This document shows, one piece after another, positions 1-6,025 of a DNA stretch of 20,485 nucleotides. Numbering within the stretch: position 1 is the stretch's first letter; each line of letters begins with the position of its first letter. The stretch comes from CAZRIP01 sp964600165 (GTDB taxonomy: Bacteria; Elusimicrobiota; Elusimicrobia; UBA1565; UBA9628). Made by a program: the position numbers and the translations under genes. The stretch lies in contig CAZRIP010000074.1 of the NCBI GenBank assembly GCA_964600165.1, positions 1-20,485 on the forward strand, given 5' to 3'. Under the pieces are notes generated by a model. It did no database searches, was not told the origin of the DNA, and saw nothing but the letters and a program-made list of their open reading frames with translations.

Positions 1-35
1 AAGGAGATTAAAGGAGCGCGGCGGGGGGGCGGGGC

Positions 36-41
36 TATCCT
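36..41 (+). promoter_or_regulatory. Possible -10 box just upstream of the first gene
   Basis: TATCCT lies six bases before the ATG at 48. No convincing -35 hexamer is seen upstream, where a G-rich run occupies 21-34. The same hexamer recurs before the start at 1988, and other TANNNT boxes sit at similar distances elsewhere in the window, so a leaderless promoter is plausible. No Shine-Dalgarno sequence is found at the normal distance from the ATG. Confidence 0.35.
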
Positions 42-47
42 GTCGAG

Positions 48-467
48 ATGGGAACCCTGCTGCTGCCCCTGGCGCTTTGCGCCGCGTCGATCGCGGCGGC
101 GCAGCCGCAGCCCACCGAGACCAAGCCCGCCGAGACGCCGCAGGAGCTCGCCGCGCAGATCCGCAAGGTCACCGACTATCTGCTCGAGGCGCAGCGGTGG
201 AAGAAGAACGCCGCGTCGGGCAAGACCGCCACGGCGCGGCGCGAGCGGGCCGCCGACGCCGCGGCCGCCTATCGCTCGCAGCGCGAGCTGCTCCAGGAGC
301 TGTTGAGCCGCATGGAGCTCTGGGCCTACATCGCCGACGACATCGACCACGACAAGCCGGCCTTGACCGAAAAGGACGTCCAAACGCTGCGTCAAAGGGA
401 CCTCGACGCGCTGAGCTCCCTGCGCGACCAGCCGCGCGCGTCGACCGCGCCCGTCAAGAAGCCCTAG
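48..467 (+). CDS. Small exported protein of unknown function
   Basis: I do not recognise a family for this 139-residue product. Residues 1 to about 18 form a short hydrophobic signal peptide ending in an Ala-rich stretch before a Gln/Pro segment, so the protein is probably exported to the periplasm. The mature part is rich in Ala, Arg, Glu and Lys and looks helical from about residue 33 to 125, without membrane segments or Cys. The tail is Pro/Ser/Thr-rich and ends in KKP. The ATG at 48 is chosen because the signal peptide begins exactly there and a -10-like box lies just upstream. The gene converges on the protease gene and their stop codons touch. High-GC codon bias in the frame supports a real gene; the function is unknown. 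Confidence 0.72.
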   Translation: MGTLLLPLALCAASIAAAQPQPTETKPAETPQELAAQIRKVTDYLLEAQRWKKNAASGKTATARRERAADAAAAYRSQRELLQELLSRMELWAYIADDIDHDKPALTEKDVQTLRQRDLDALSSLRDQPRASTAPVKKP

Positions 468-1805
468 CTAACGTCCCCCGAGGCCGAACGGGGCCGCCGA
501 GGCCAAGACCGCGTCGCTGCCTCCCGCCAGCTGGACCGCGCTCGGCATGCCGCCGCCTTGGGCGTTCGACGGAGGGCAGATGTCGACGTGGCACAGCCGC
601 TTGGACGCGCGGGCCAGGGCCTGGCGCACGCGCTCGGTCCCGCGCGCGCCGGCCGCGATCACCAGCGCGGCCAAGCCGGAAAGGTGCGGCGTGGCCATCG
701 ACGTGCCGGACAGGGTCTTGTAGCCGCCTCCGGGCCACGTCGACTCGATGCCGACGCCGGGGGCCGTGAACGCGACCTCCGGTCCGCGGCTCGAGAAGTC
801 GGCGATGTTGTCGTCCTGGTCGCTGGCGGCGACGGCGATCGCCTCCGGATAGCGGCCGGGATAGCCGACGGTGTCGCCGCCGTTGCCCGCTCCCGAGTTT
901 CCGGCCGCGGCGACGACCGTGACGCCCCGGTCGTAGGCCGCCTTGACCGCCTTCTGCAGCGTCGGGCTTCCTTTCGGGCTGCCGAGGGACATGCTGATGA
1001 TGTCCACTCCGCTCTGCGCGGCCCAGTTGATGCCGCGCACGACGTCGGAGAGCGCGCCGCCGCCGTCCTTGTCGAGGACCTTGACCGGGATGAGCGTCGC
1101 CATCGGCGCGACGCCGTAGACGAGCTTGCCGTCGGGCGCGGCTTGGCCCTTGCCGCCGATCGTGCCGGCGACGTGCGTGCCGTGGCCGTTGTCGTCGTCC
1201 GGCGCCGATTCTTCGTCTAAGGCGTTGAAGCCCGCGCTCGCGTCGCACTGCAGGTCGGGATGGCCGCAGTCGATGCCGGTGTCGACGACGGCGACCTTGA
1301 CGCCCGCGCCCATCGTCGCCGGGTCGCGGCGGTTCCAGGCCTTCGGCGCGCCGACGCGCTCGATGCCCCACGGGACGGCCGGCTGCGCCGACGGCGCCGG
1401 CGCGCGCGGCGCCAAGCTCACGGACTTCGTGAAAGCGCGCGCGCTCGAGAAGGCGCTCTCCAGCGAAGGCTGGTCGCTCTTGATCCAGTTGGCGTAAAAG
1501 TCCTCCTCCACGCCCTCGACGTCGTCGCCGGCCGCCGCCTGGGAGTCGGCCGAGTCCAGCCGCGCGCCGGCGTCCGGCACGGCCACCACGATATTAAGGA
1601 ACGAGAAGTCCTCGACCTCGCGCAGCCCCATCCGGACGCAGGCCTGCTGCCGCTCGTACGCCGACGTGCCCATTTTGAAGACGAGGACGTAGCGCTTCGG
1701 CTTGGGCTTGGCGCCCTGGCCTCGGGCCTGCGACGGGGCGGACAGAGCCAGCGTGAACATCGCGGCGGCGAGAACGACGGACAAACGGCGGTTGGGGCTC
1801 GGCAT
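468..1805 (-). CDS. Secreted subtilisin-like serine protease (peptidase family S8)
   Basis: This 445-residue preproenzyme has a signal peptide (about residues 1-29) and an I9-like propeptide region (about 37-108, with the RYVLVFK strand and a VEEDFYA end). The S8 catalytic domain spans about 145-400. The catalytic triad is visible as Asp175 in VVDTGID, His208 in NGHGTHVAG and Ser369 in SGTSMATPH, with oxyanion Asn303 in AAGNSG. The protein is therefore expected to be an active endopeptidase, matured by removal of the propeptide after export. Cys180 and Cys187 flank the Asp motif and Cys405 and Cys410 lie near the C-terminus, so disulfides are possible. A Gly/Ala-rich tail of about 40 residues follows the domain, with no membrane anchor. 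It is transcribed divergently from the SpoIID gene. Physiological substrates cannot be read from the sequence. Confidence 0.95.
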   Translation of the reverse strand: MPSPNRRLSVVLAAAMFTLALSAPSQARGQGAKPKPKRYVLVFKMGTSAYERQQACVRMGLREVEDFSFLNIVVAVPDAGARLDSADSQAAAGDDVEGVEEDFYANWIKSDQPSLESAFSSARAFTKSVSLAPRAPAPSAQPAVPWGIERVGAPKAWNRRDPATMGAGVKVAVVDTGIDCGHPDLQCDASAGFNALDEESAPDDDNGHGTHVAGTIGGKGQAAPDGKLVYGVAPMATLIPVKVLDKDGGGALSDVVRGINWAAQSGVDIISMSLGSPKGSPTLQKAVKAAYDRGVTVVAAAGNSGAGNGGDTVGYPGRYPEAIAVAASDQDDNIADFSSRGPEVAFTAPGVGIESTWPGGGYKTLSGTSMATPHLSGLAALVIAAGARGTERVRQALARASKRLCHVDICPPSNAQGGGMPSAVQLAGGSDAVLASAAPFGLGGR

Positions 1806-1839
1806 GGGTCGGGACCTCGCTCGGGGTTTTATCGGGATC

Positions 1840-1937
1840 TAGTCTGAAGGGCCTATTCCCGATGCAGGTAGGATGGCCCGAAAGGGCCCAGAACGGCAGG
1901 GTCGCCGGGCCCACCGGAAATTAGGACTAAAGGCCCA
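1840..1937. repeat. Four degenerate copies of a (T/C)AGG...GGGCCCA element
   Basis: Four related units occur at 1840-1855, 1869-1890, 1897-1913 and 1922-1937. Each begins TAG or CAGG and ends in GGGCCTA, GGGCCCA or GGCCCA after a variable core, with start-to-start spacing of 29, 28 and 25 bases. The second copy folds as a GGCCC stem closed by a GAAA tetraloop (1875-1888). The array fills the gap between the divergent protease and SpoIID genes, upstream of the SpoIID promoter. It could be a binding-site array or a decayed dispersed repeat. The copies are imperfect, so the grouping is a judgement by eye. Confidence 0.45.
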
Positions 1938-1947
1938 TGCGCGCGCG

Positions 1948-1976
1948 TTGTCAGCGCGGAGCAGAACTGGTATCCT
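1948..1976 (+). promoter_or_regulatory. Sigma-70-like promoter for the SpoIID-domain gene
   Basis: TTGTCA (1948-1953) and TATCCT (1971-1976) are separated by exactly 17 bases, a strong match to the housekeeping promoter layout. The expected transcription start falls around 1983, only about five bases before the GTG at 1988. The in-frame ATG at 1937 lies upstream of the -35 box and so cannot be on this transcript, which argues for the GTG start. Confidence 0.6.
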
Positions 1977-1987
1977 CGCACGAAGCC

Positions 1988-4045
1988 GTGCTGCCGATCC
2001 TCTGCGTCCTTTGCACCCTCGCCGCCCCGGCCCACTCGAAGGAAAACCCTTTAGGGCAGGGGGACCGTCTTTATTTTCAGGGCGACCTGCCCGCGGCCCT
2101 CAAGGCCTACGAGTCCGCGGTCCGGCAAAGCAGCGCCTCCGCGGCCGGCTGGCTCGACGGAGCCGTCGTGCTCGACGAGCTCGGCCAACCCTTGAAAGCC
2201 ATGGAGTGGTACCGCAAGGCCGCCGCGACGACGAGCGATCCCGACGCCTGGACGGCGCTCGGCTGGTCGCAATGGCGCAACCGCCGCTGGGACGACGCGC
2301 AGAGGACCTTCGACAACGTCCTCGTGCGCGCGCCGTCCGACCCTCGCGCGCTCGTGGGCGCCGCGCGCGTCGCGCTCGACTCCGACCGGGCCGAGGAGGC
2401 CCTGGCCTTTCTCAAGCGCGCGGGCCAGGCGCAGCCTCTGCTGACGCTCGTCCCCTACTATGAAGGGAAGGCCTTCGAGGCGCTCGGAAAAAACGACGAG
2501 GCCGTGGAAGCCTATCGCGCGGCCGCGGCGGGCGACTCGTATTTCATCGAGGGCAAGGACGCCCTCGGCCGGGCGCTCTTGCGCGCCCGCGGCTACAACG
2601 ACGCCTGGCGGCAGTTCTCGAAGTTCCTGGACTCCGAGCCGCGCAACAAGCGAGTGCAAGCCCTGCTCGCCGAGGTCCAACCGCTGTTGACCAAGCGCCC
2701 CAGCGAGATCAGGCCCGCCGGCCTGCACCTTCCGATGCCCTACATCGTCGACTCGCCGCCGGGAGGCGCGGCCGTGCCGCTCATCCGCGTCGGCATCGGC
2801 ACCAACGCTCTCGGCAAGCCGCGGGCCCGCCGGAGCGTGAGCTTCCGCGTCAGCCGCGATTTCGAGCTGCTCGACGCCGAGACGGGCCGCAGGCTCCTTT
2901 CGGGCGACGCGGACGACGGGTGGCAGATCCGTCTCAAGAAGATCAAGCGCAAGCTCAACCTCGTCGTGCTGGGCTCGGACGGCAAGACCCTGCTGCAGCG
3001 CCGGCAAGCCGTCGTCGTCCGGCCGAAGCAGGCCGACGACGGCGTCATCGTGCTCGACGACGTCGCCGCGCCGGGCTTCGGCGCCAATACGATCACTTCC
3101 GGCAAGATCCTGCGCGGCCGGCTCGAGATCGCGCCTTTCAAGGGCAACCTGCGCCTGGTCAACGTCCTCGACTTGGAAAATTACACGCACGGCGTGCTCG
3201 CCGCCGAGATGCCGATCAAGTCGCCGATCGAGGCGCTCAAGGCGCAGGCGATCATCGCGCGCAGCCACGCGCTCTTCATCAAGAAAGTGACGCGGCGCCA
3301 TCGCAAGGACGGCTACGACGTCTGCGACGGCGAGCACTGCCAGATGTACGCGGGCGTGCGCGCCGAGAGCCAAAGGTCTCGCGAGGTCGTCGACGGCACG
3401 CGCGGCAGGATCGTCACTTACAAGGGGCAGGTCGCGCACGTGATCTATTCGTCGAACTGCGGCGGCTTCACGCAAAACGGGCGCGACCTGACCGGCTGGG
3501 GCGACGTGCCGTATTGGAGCGGCGTCGCCGACGCCCCGGATTCGGGGACTCGCCCCGCGTCGCCGTGGGAGCTGCGGCGCTGGCTGCTTTCGTGGCCCGG
3601 CTCGTATTGCCGGCCGTCCACCGACGTCCATCCTTCCCATTTCCGATGGACGCGCGTGATCTCTTGGCGGGACCTCGACGAGAAGGTCTCGCGCAAGCTC
3701 AAGCTCGGCCGGCTCAAGGAGCTGCGCGTGCTGCGCCGCTCGGCGGCGGGCAACGTCAACACGATCCTCGTCAAGGGGACGCGGCGCAGCGTCAAGGTCA
3801 AAGACGAGATGCAGATCCGCGGGCTGCTCGGCATGGGCTCCTTGCGCAGCACGCTCTTCGTCATGGAGCTGGAGTACGCCCCCGACGGCAAGCCCGAGAC
3901 CGTCGTCTTCCACGGCGGAGGCTGGGGCCACGGCGTCGGTCTTTGCCAGTCGGGGGCGATGGGCCGGGCCGAGGCCGGAGAGGACTCTACGGCGATCATC
4001 AAGGCCTATTTCAAGGGCGTCGAGCTCGGCCAGCTCCGCTATTGA
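1988..4045 (+). CDS. Exported TPR plus SpoIID/LytB-domain protein
   Basis: The product is about 685 residues from GTG 1988. An in-frame ATG at 1937 would add 17 residues ahead of the signal peptide, and a good promoter lies between the two codons, so the GTG is preferred. A hydrophobic signal peptide (VLPILCVLCTLAAPAHS) is followed by TPR-like helical repeats over about residues 20-240, then a linker or beta region. A SpoIID/LytB domain covers about 375-680. Its signatures are LENYTHGVLAAEMP, with Glu407 at the position of the catalytic Glu of SpoIID lytic transglycosylases, then YSSNCGGFT and the C-terminal GGGWGHGVGLCQSGAMG. By family it should bind or cleave glycan strands of denuded peptidoglycan in the periplasm. 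In non-spore-formers such proteins act in wall remodelling. The TPR part probably recruits partners. Confidence 0.88.
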   Translation: MLPILCVLCTLAAPAHSKENPLGQGDRLYFQGDLPAALKAYESAVRQSSASAAGWLDGAVVLDELGQPLKAMEWYRKAAATTSDPDAWTALGWSQWRNRRWDDAQRTFDNVLVRAPSDPRALVGAARVALDSDRAEEALAFLKRAGQAQPLLTLVPYYEGKAFEALGKNDEAVEAYRAAAAGDSYFIEGKDALGRALLRARGYNDAWRQFSKFLDSEPRNKRVQALLAEVQPLLTKRPSEIRPAGLHLPMPYIVDSPPGGAAVPLIRVGIGTNALGKPRARRSVSFRVSRDFELLDAETGRRLLSGDADDGWQIRLKKIKRKLNLVVLGSDGKTLLQRRQAVVVRPKQADDGVIVLDDVAAPGFGANTITSGKILRGRLEIAPFKGNLRLVNVLDLENYTHGVLAAEMPIKSPIEALKAQAIIARSHALFIKKVTRRHRKDGYDVCDGEHCQMYAGVRAESQRSREVVDGTRGRIVTYKGQVAHVIYSSNCGGFTQNGRDLTGWGDVPYWSGVADAPDSGTRPASPWELRRWLLSWPGSYCRPSTDVHPSHFRWTRVISWRDLDEKVSRKLKLGRLKELRVLRRSAAGNVNTILVKGTRRSVKVKDEMQIRGLLGMGSLRSTLFVMELEYAPDGKPETVVFHGGGWGHGVGLCQSGAMGRAEAGEDSTAIIKAYFKGVELGQLRY

Positions 4046-4070
4046 GAATTTAACAAGCATGGGCTATGCT
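4042..4070 (+). promoter_or_regulatory. Sigma-70-like promoter for the lipoprotein gene
   Basis: TTGAGA (4042-4047) and TATGCT (4065-4070) are separated by 17 bases. The -35 box overlaps the stop codon of the SpoIID gene. Nine bases separate the -10 box from the ATG at 4080, so the transcript should start at or within a few bases of that codon. The alternative in-frame ATG at 4059 lies between the two promoter boxes. Confidence 0.6.
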
Positions 4071-4079
4071 TATCGCGCG

Positions 4080-4757
4080 ATGAGCCGACAACGAATACTG
4101 ACGGGCGCGCTCGCGGCCGGCTTCCTCGGCCTTTCCGCGTGCCAGGGAACGACGCCGCCGATCAACGGCGCGCCCGAGCAAGGCATCTCGGCCGTCGTCC
4201 TCGGCGGCAAGATCACGCTTCCGAGCGGAGAGACGTCCAACGGCAAGCTGTGGATCGACTTCGAGGGCGAGGAAGGCAAGAACGACGCCACGGTGCCCGA
4301 GGTTTACCGGCTCGTCGCGCGGCCCCAGCAGCCGCTGCTCTATCGCGTAGAGCCGGGCACGTATCATTACGCCCCGCCGCGCGGCGTCTTCGGCGGCACC
4401 GAGGCCTATTTCACCGTCACGGCCGAGGGCCGCTCGTTCCGCGTGCCGTTTCCGCGGGACATCCTGCGCCGGGCGCCGATCCGCGTCAGGTCGACCAAGA
4501 TCGTCTCTCTCGGAGTGCTCGAGGCCACGTTCACGCCCGCGCTGCCCGGCCGCCAACCAACGCTGAGGGTGCGGCTCGACGACAGCGTCGGCACGCGCCG
4601 CAAGCTCATCGAGGAGCTCATCCACGCGATGATGGATCCGAACGCGGCCCCCGCCGTGCGCGAGAGCACCGTGGATTGGACGCGGGCTCTCGATCAGACC
4701 CTCGAGGAGCTGGCCGCCGAGTCCGCGCGGCCGGCGCCCTATCGGCCGGGGCCGTGA
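4080..4757 (+). CDS. Putative lipoprotein of unknown function
   Basis: This 225-residue protein starts MSRQRILTGA and carries a type II signal peptide whose lipobox LSAC places the lipidated Cys at residue 21. It should be anchored to a membrane facing the periplasm or outside. The start is set at ATG 4080 rather than 4059 because the earlier codon adds an unlikely GYAYRA extension and lies within the promoter. The mature part looks beta-rich over about residues 35-170 (alternating hydrophobics such as ISAVVLGGKITL, LLYRVEPGTYHY and FTVTAEGRSFRVPF), like a small beta-sandwich. A helical C-terminal segment follows from about 175 to 215. I recognise no family. Its stop overlaps the start of the kinase-like gene by four bases (GTGA), so the two are probably co-transcribed and translationally coupled. 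Confidence 0.8.
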   Translation: MSRQRILTGALAAGFLGLSACQGTTPPINGAPEQGISAVVLGGKITLPSGETSNGKLWIDFEGEEGKNDATVPEVYRLVARPQQPLLYRVEPGTYHYAPPRGVFGGTEAYFTVTAEGRSFRVPFPRDILRRAPIRVRSTKIVSLGVLEATFTPALPGRQPTLRVRLDDSVGTRRKLIEELIHAMMDPNAAPAVRESTVDWTRALDQTLEELAAESARPAPYRPGP

Positions 4758-5476
4758 CGCAGCCGCGGCGCTCCCTCTGCGTCGACCTCGGCGCGACCTG
4801 GCTCAGGCTCTACCTGACCGGCGGCCGCCGCCGCCGCTTCATCCGCCGGCGCGCCGTGCCCTGGCGCGGGCTGGCGCGCGCGCTGCGCGCCCTGCGCCTC
4901 GGGCCGCTGGACTCGCTCGTCGCCGCGCCGACGCGGGTCTATCTCAAGCGCGACCGGCTCGCGTTGGCGCGCTCCCTGCGTAGGCTCGCGCGAAAAGTGG
5001 AGGTCGTCTCCGATTTCGAGCTCGCGCATCGCCTGGCCTTCGGCGGCGGCCCCGGCGTCGTCGTCGTCGGCGGGACCGGCTCGATCGCCTTCGGCCGGAA
5101 CCCTCGCGGCGGGACCGCGAGGGCGGGGGGGCTCGGTCCCTTGCTCGGCGACGAGGGGTCCGGCTTTTGGATCGGCAAGCGCGCGTTGAACGAGCCGAGG
5201 CTCTCGCGGCGCTTCCCGAAGGGCCTCGCGCTGCGGCTCGCGCACGACCCGGAGCAGGTGCGCGCCGTGGCCGCGCTGGCGCCCCGAGTCCTCAAATGGG
5301 CCGCGGAGGGCGACGCCGCGGCGAAGAAGATCCGCGAGGAAGCCGCCGAGGCGTTGGCCGACATCGGCCTCGAATGCGCGAGGGCTCTCTCTCTCTCCGG
5401 CCCGCTTGCCGTTCACGGCAGCGTGTTCAAGGATCGCGGGTTGCGGCGCGACTTCGAGCGCGCGTTAAGGCGATAG
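4754..5476 (+). CDS. BadF/BadG/BcrA/BcrD-type ATPase, N-acetylglucosamine kinase-like, short C-terminus
   Basis: This 240-residue protein starts at GTG 4754, overlapping the lipoprotein stop by four bases. It has the ASKHA-fold signatures of the BadF/N-acetylglucosamine kinase group. Phosphate-1 is CVDLGATWLRLYL near the N-terminus. A DFELAHRLAFGGGPG segment leads into phosphate-2 VVVVGGTGSIAFG, followed by the very typical GLGPLLGDEGSGFWIGKRAL. By family it would phosphorylate an amino sugar or related substrate in the cytoplasm, perhaps in murein recycling, which fits the SpoIID gene upstream. Family members are usually around 300 residues. This one stops at VHGSVFKDRGLRRDFERALRR, in the adenosine-binding region, and lacks the final pv.GA-type segment. 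It may be a recently truncated or degraded copy, or a divergent short form. Confidence 0.78.
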   Translation: MTQPRRSLCVDLGATWLRLYLTGGRRRRFIRRRAVPWRGLARALRALRLGPLDSLVAAPTRVYLKRDRLALARSLRRLARKVEVVSDFELAHRLAFGGGPGVVVVGGTGSIAFGRNPRGGTARAGGLGPLLGDEGSGFWIGKRALNEPRLSRRFPKGLALRLAHDPEQVRAVAALAPRVLKWAAEGDAAAKKIREEAAEALADIGLECARALSLSGPLAVHGSVFKDRGLRRDFERALRR

Positions 5477-5530
5477 CGCGACTTTCAACAAACATTTCAA
5501 ATCAGTGCCTGGCACCGCTGTCAACTGCTG
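5477..5530. repeat. AT-richer intergenic island with GTGCCTGGCAC dyad
   Basis: Directly after the shortened kinase gene comes a segment of visibly lower GC (5481-5503) followed by GTGCCTGGCAC at 5505-5515, a perfect 5+1+5 inverted repeat. A second, weaker dyad, CAAC-TGCT-GTTG, lies at 5522-5533 and touches the -35 box of the next gene. Its base composition differs from everything around it, so it may be a dispersed repeat or the remnant of an inserted element. A role as an operator is also possible. Confidence 0.4.
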
Positions 5531-5560
5531 TTGCCGCGCCTTTCTCGTAAACGCTAGAAT
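5531..5560 (+). promoter_or_regulatory. Sigma-70-like promoter for the rpiB operon (leaderless)
   Basis: TTGCCG (5531-5536) and TAGAAT (5555-5560) are separated by 18 bases. The ATG at 5567 begins six bases after the -10 box, so the predicted transcript starts at the start codon itself. No Shine-Dalgarno sequence is visible, which fits leaderless translation. Confidence 0.6.
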
Positions 5561-5566
5561 CCAGTC

Positions 5567-6025
5567 ATGAAGATCGCTCTCGGCTGCGACCACGCCGGCT
5601 ACCCGCTCAAAACGCAGATCCACGAGCTCCTCGAGAAATGGGGGCATTCCGTGCTCAACGTGGGCGTCGACTCGGACGAGCCCGCCGATTACCCCGACTA
5701 CACGCGCAAGGTGGCCGAGGCCGTCGTCTCCGGCGAGGCCGAGCGCGGCGTCATGATCTGCGGCAGCGGCGTCGGCGCCTGCGTCGCCGCGAACAAGTTC
5801 CCCGGCGCGCGCGCCGGGCTTTGCCACGACACGTTTTCCGCCAGACAAGGAGTCGAGGACGACGACGTCAACCTGCTCTGCATGGGCGCGCGCGTCATCG
5901 GCAGCGAGGTCGCGAGCGAGGTCTTGAAGGCGTTTCTCGCCGCCAAGTTCTCGAACCTCGAGCGCCACCTGCGCCGCCGGAACAAAGTCATCGCGATGGA
6001 GAAAGAGTTCTCGAAAGCCAAATGA
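5567..6025 (+). CDS. rpiB: Ribose-5-phosphate isomerase B (RpiB/LacAB family)
   Basis: This 152-residue protein matches the RpiB family along its length: GCDHAGYPLK at the N-terminus, DYPDY near 41-45, GVMICGSGVGACVAANKFPG with the catalytic Cys65, and LCMGARVIG near the end. The reaction is interconversion of ribose 5-phosphate and ribulose 5-phosphate in the cytoplasm. It is the first gene of an apparent operon and its stop overlaps the next start (ATGA). One oddity is the segment GVEDDDVN: in many relatives this reads GVEHDDMN, and it aligns with the E. coli segment carrying active-site His98. Here the position is Asp98, which could alter ring opening or sugar preference. A related phosphosugar isomerase activity is therefore possible. 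Confidence 0.9.
   Translation: MKIALGCDHAGYPLKTQIHELLEKWGHSVLNVGVDSDEPADYPDYTRKVAEAVVSGEAERGVMICGSGVGACVAANKFPGARAGLCHDTFSARQGVEDDDVNLLCMGARVIGSEVASEVLKAFLAAKFSNLERHLRRRNKVIAMEKEFSKAK

Noticed and set aside
1861..1937. Possible cyclic-di-GMP (GEMM-type) riboswitch suggested by the GGCCC-GAAA-GGGCC hairpin
   Set aside because: The conserved ligand-pocket sequences and second helix of the known classes are absent, and the predicted SpoIID promoter lies downstream of the hairpin, so it would not be on that transcript.
2051..4060. Long minus-strand open frame opposite the SpoIID gene
   Set aside because: The composition is Arg/Ala/Val/Asp-rich without motifs, while the plus strand encodes clear TPR and SpoIID signatures. 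It is a GC-bias shadow.
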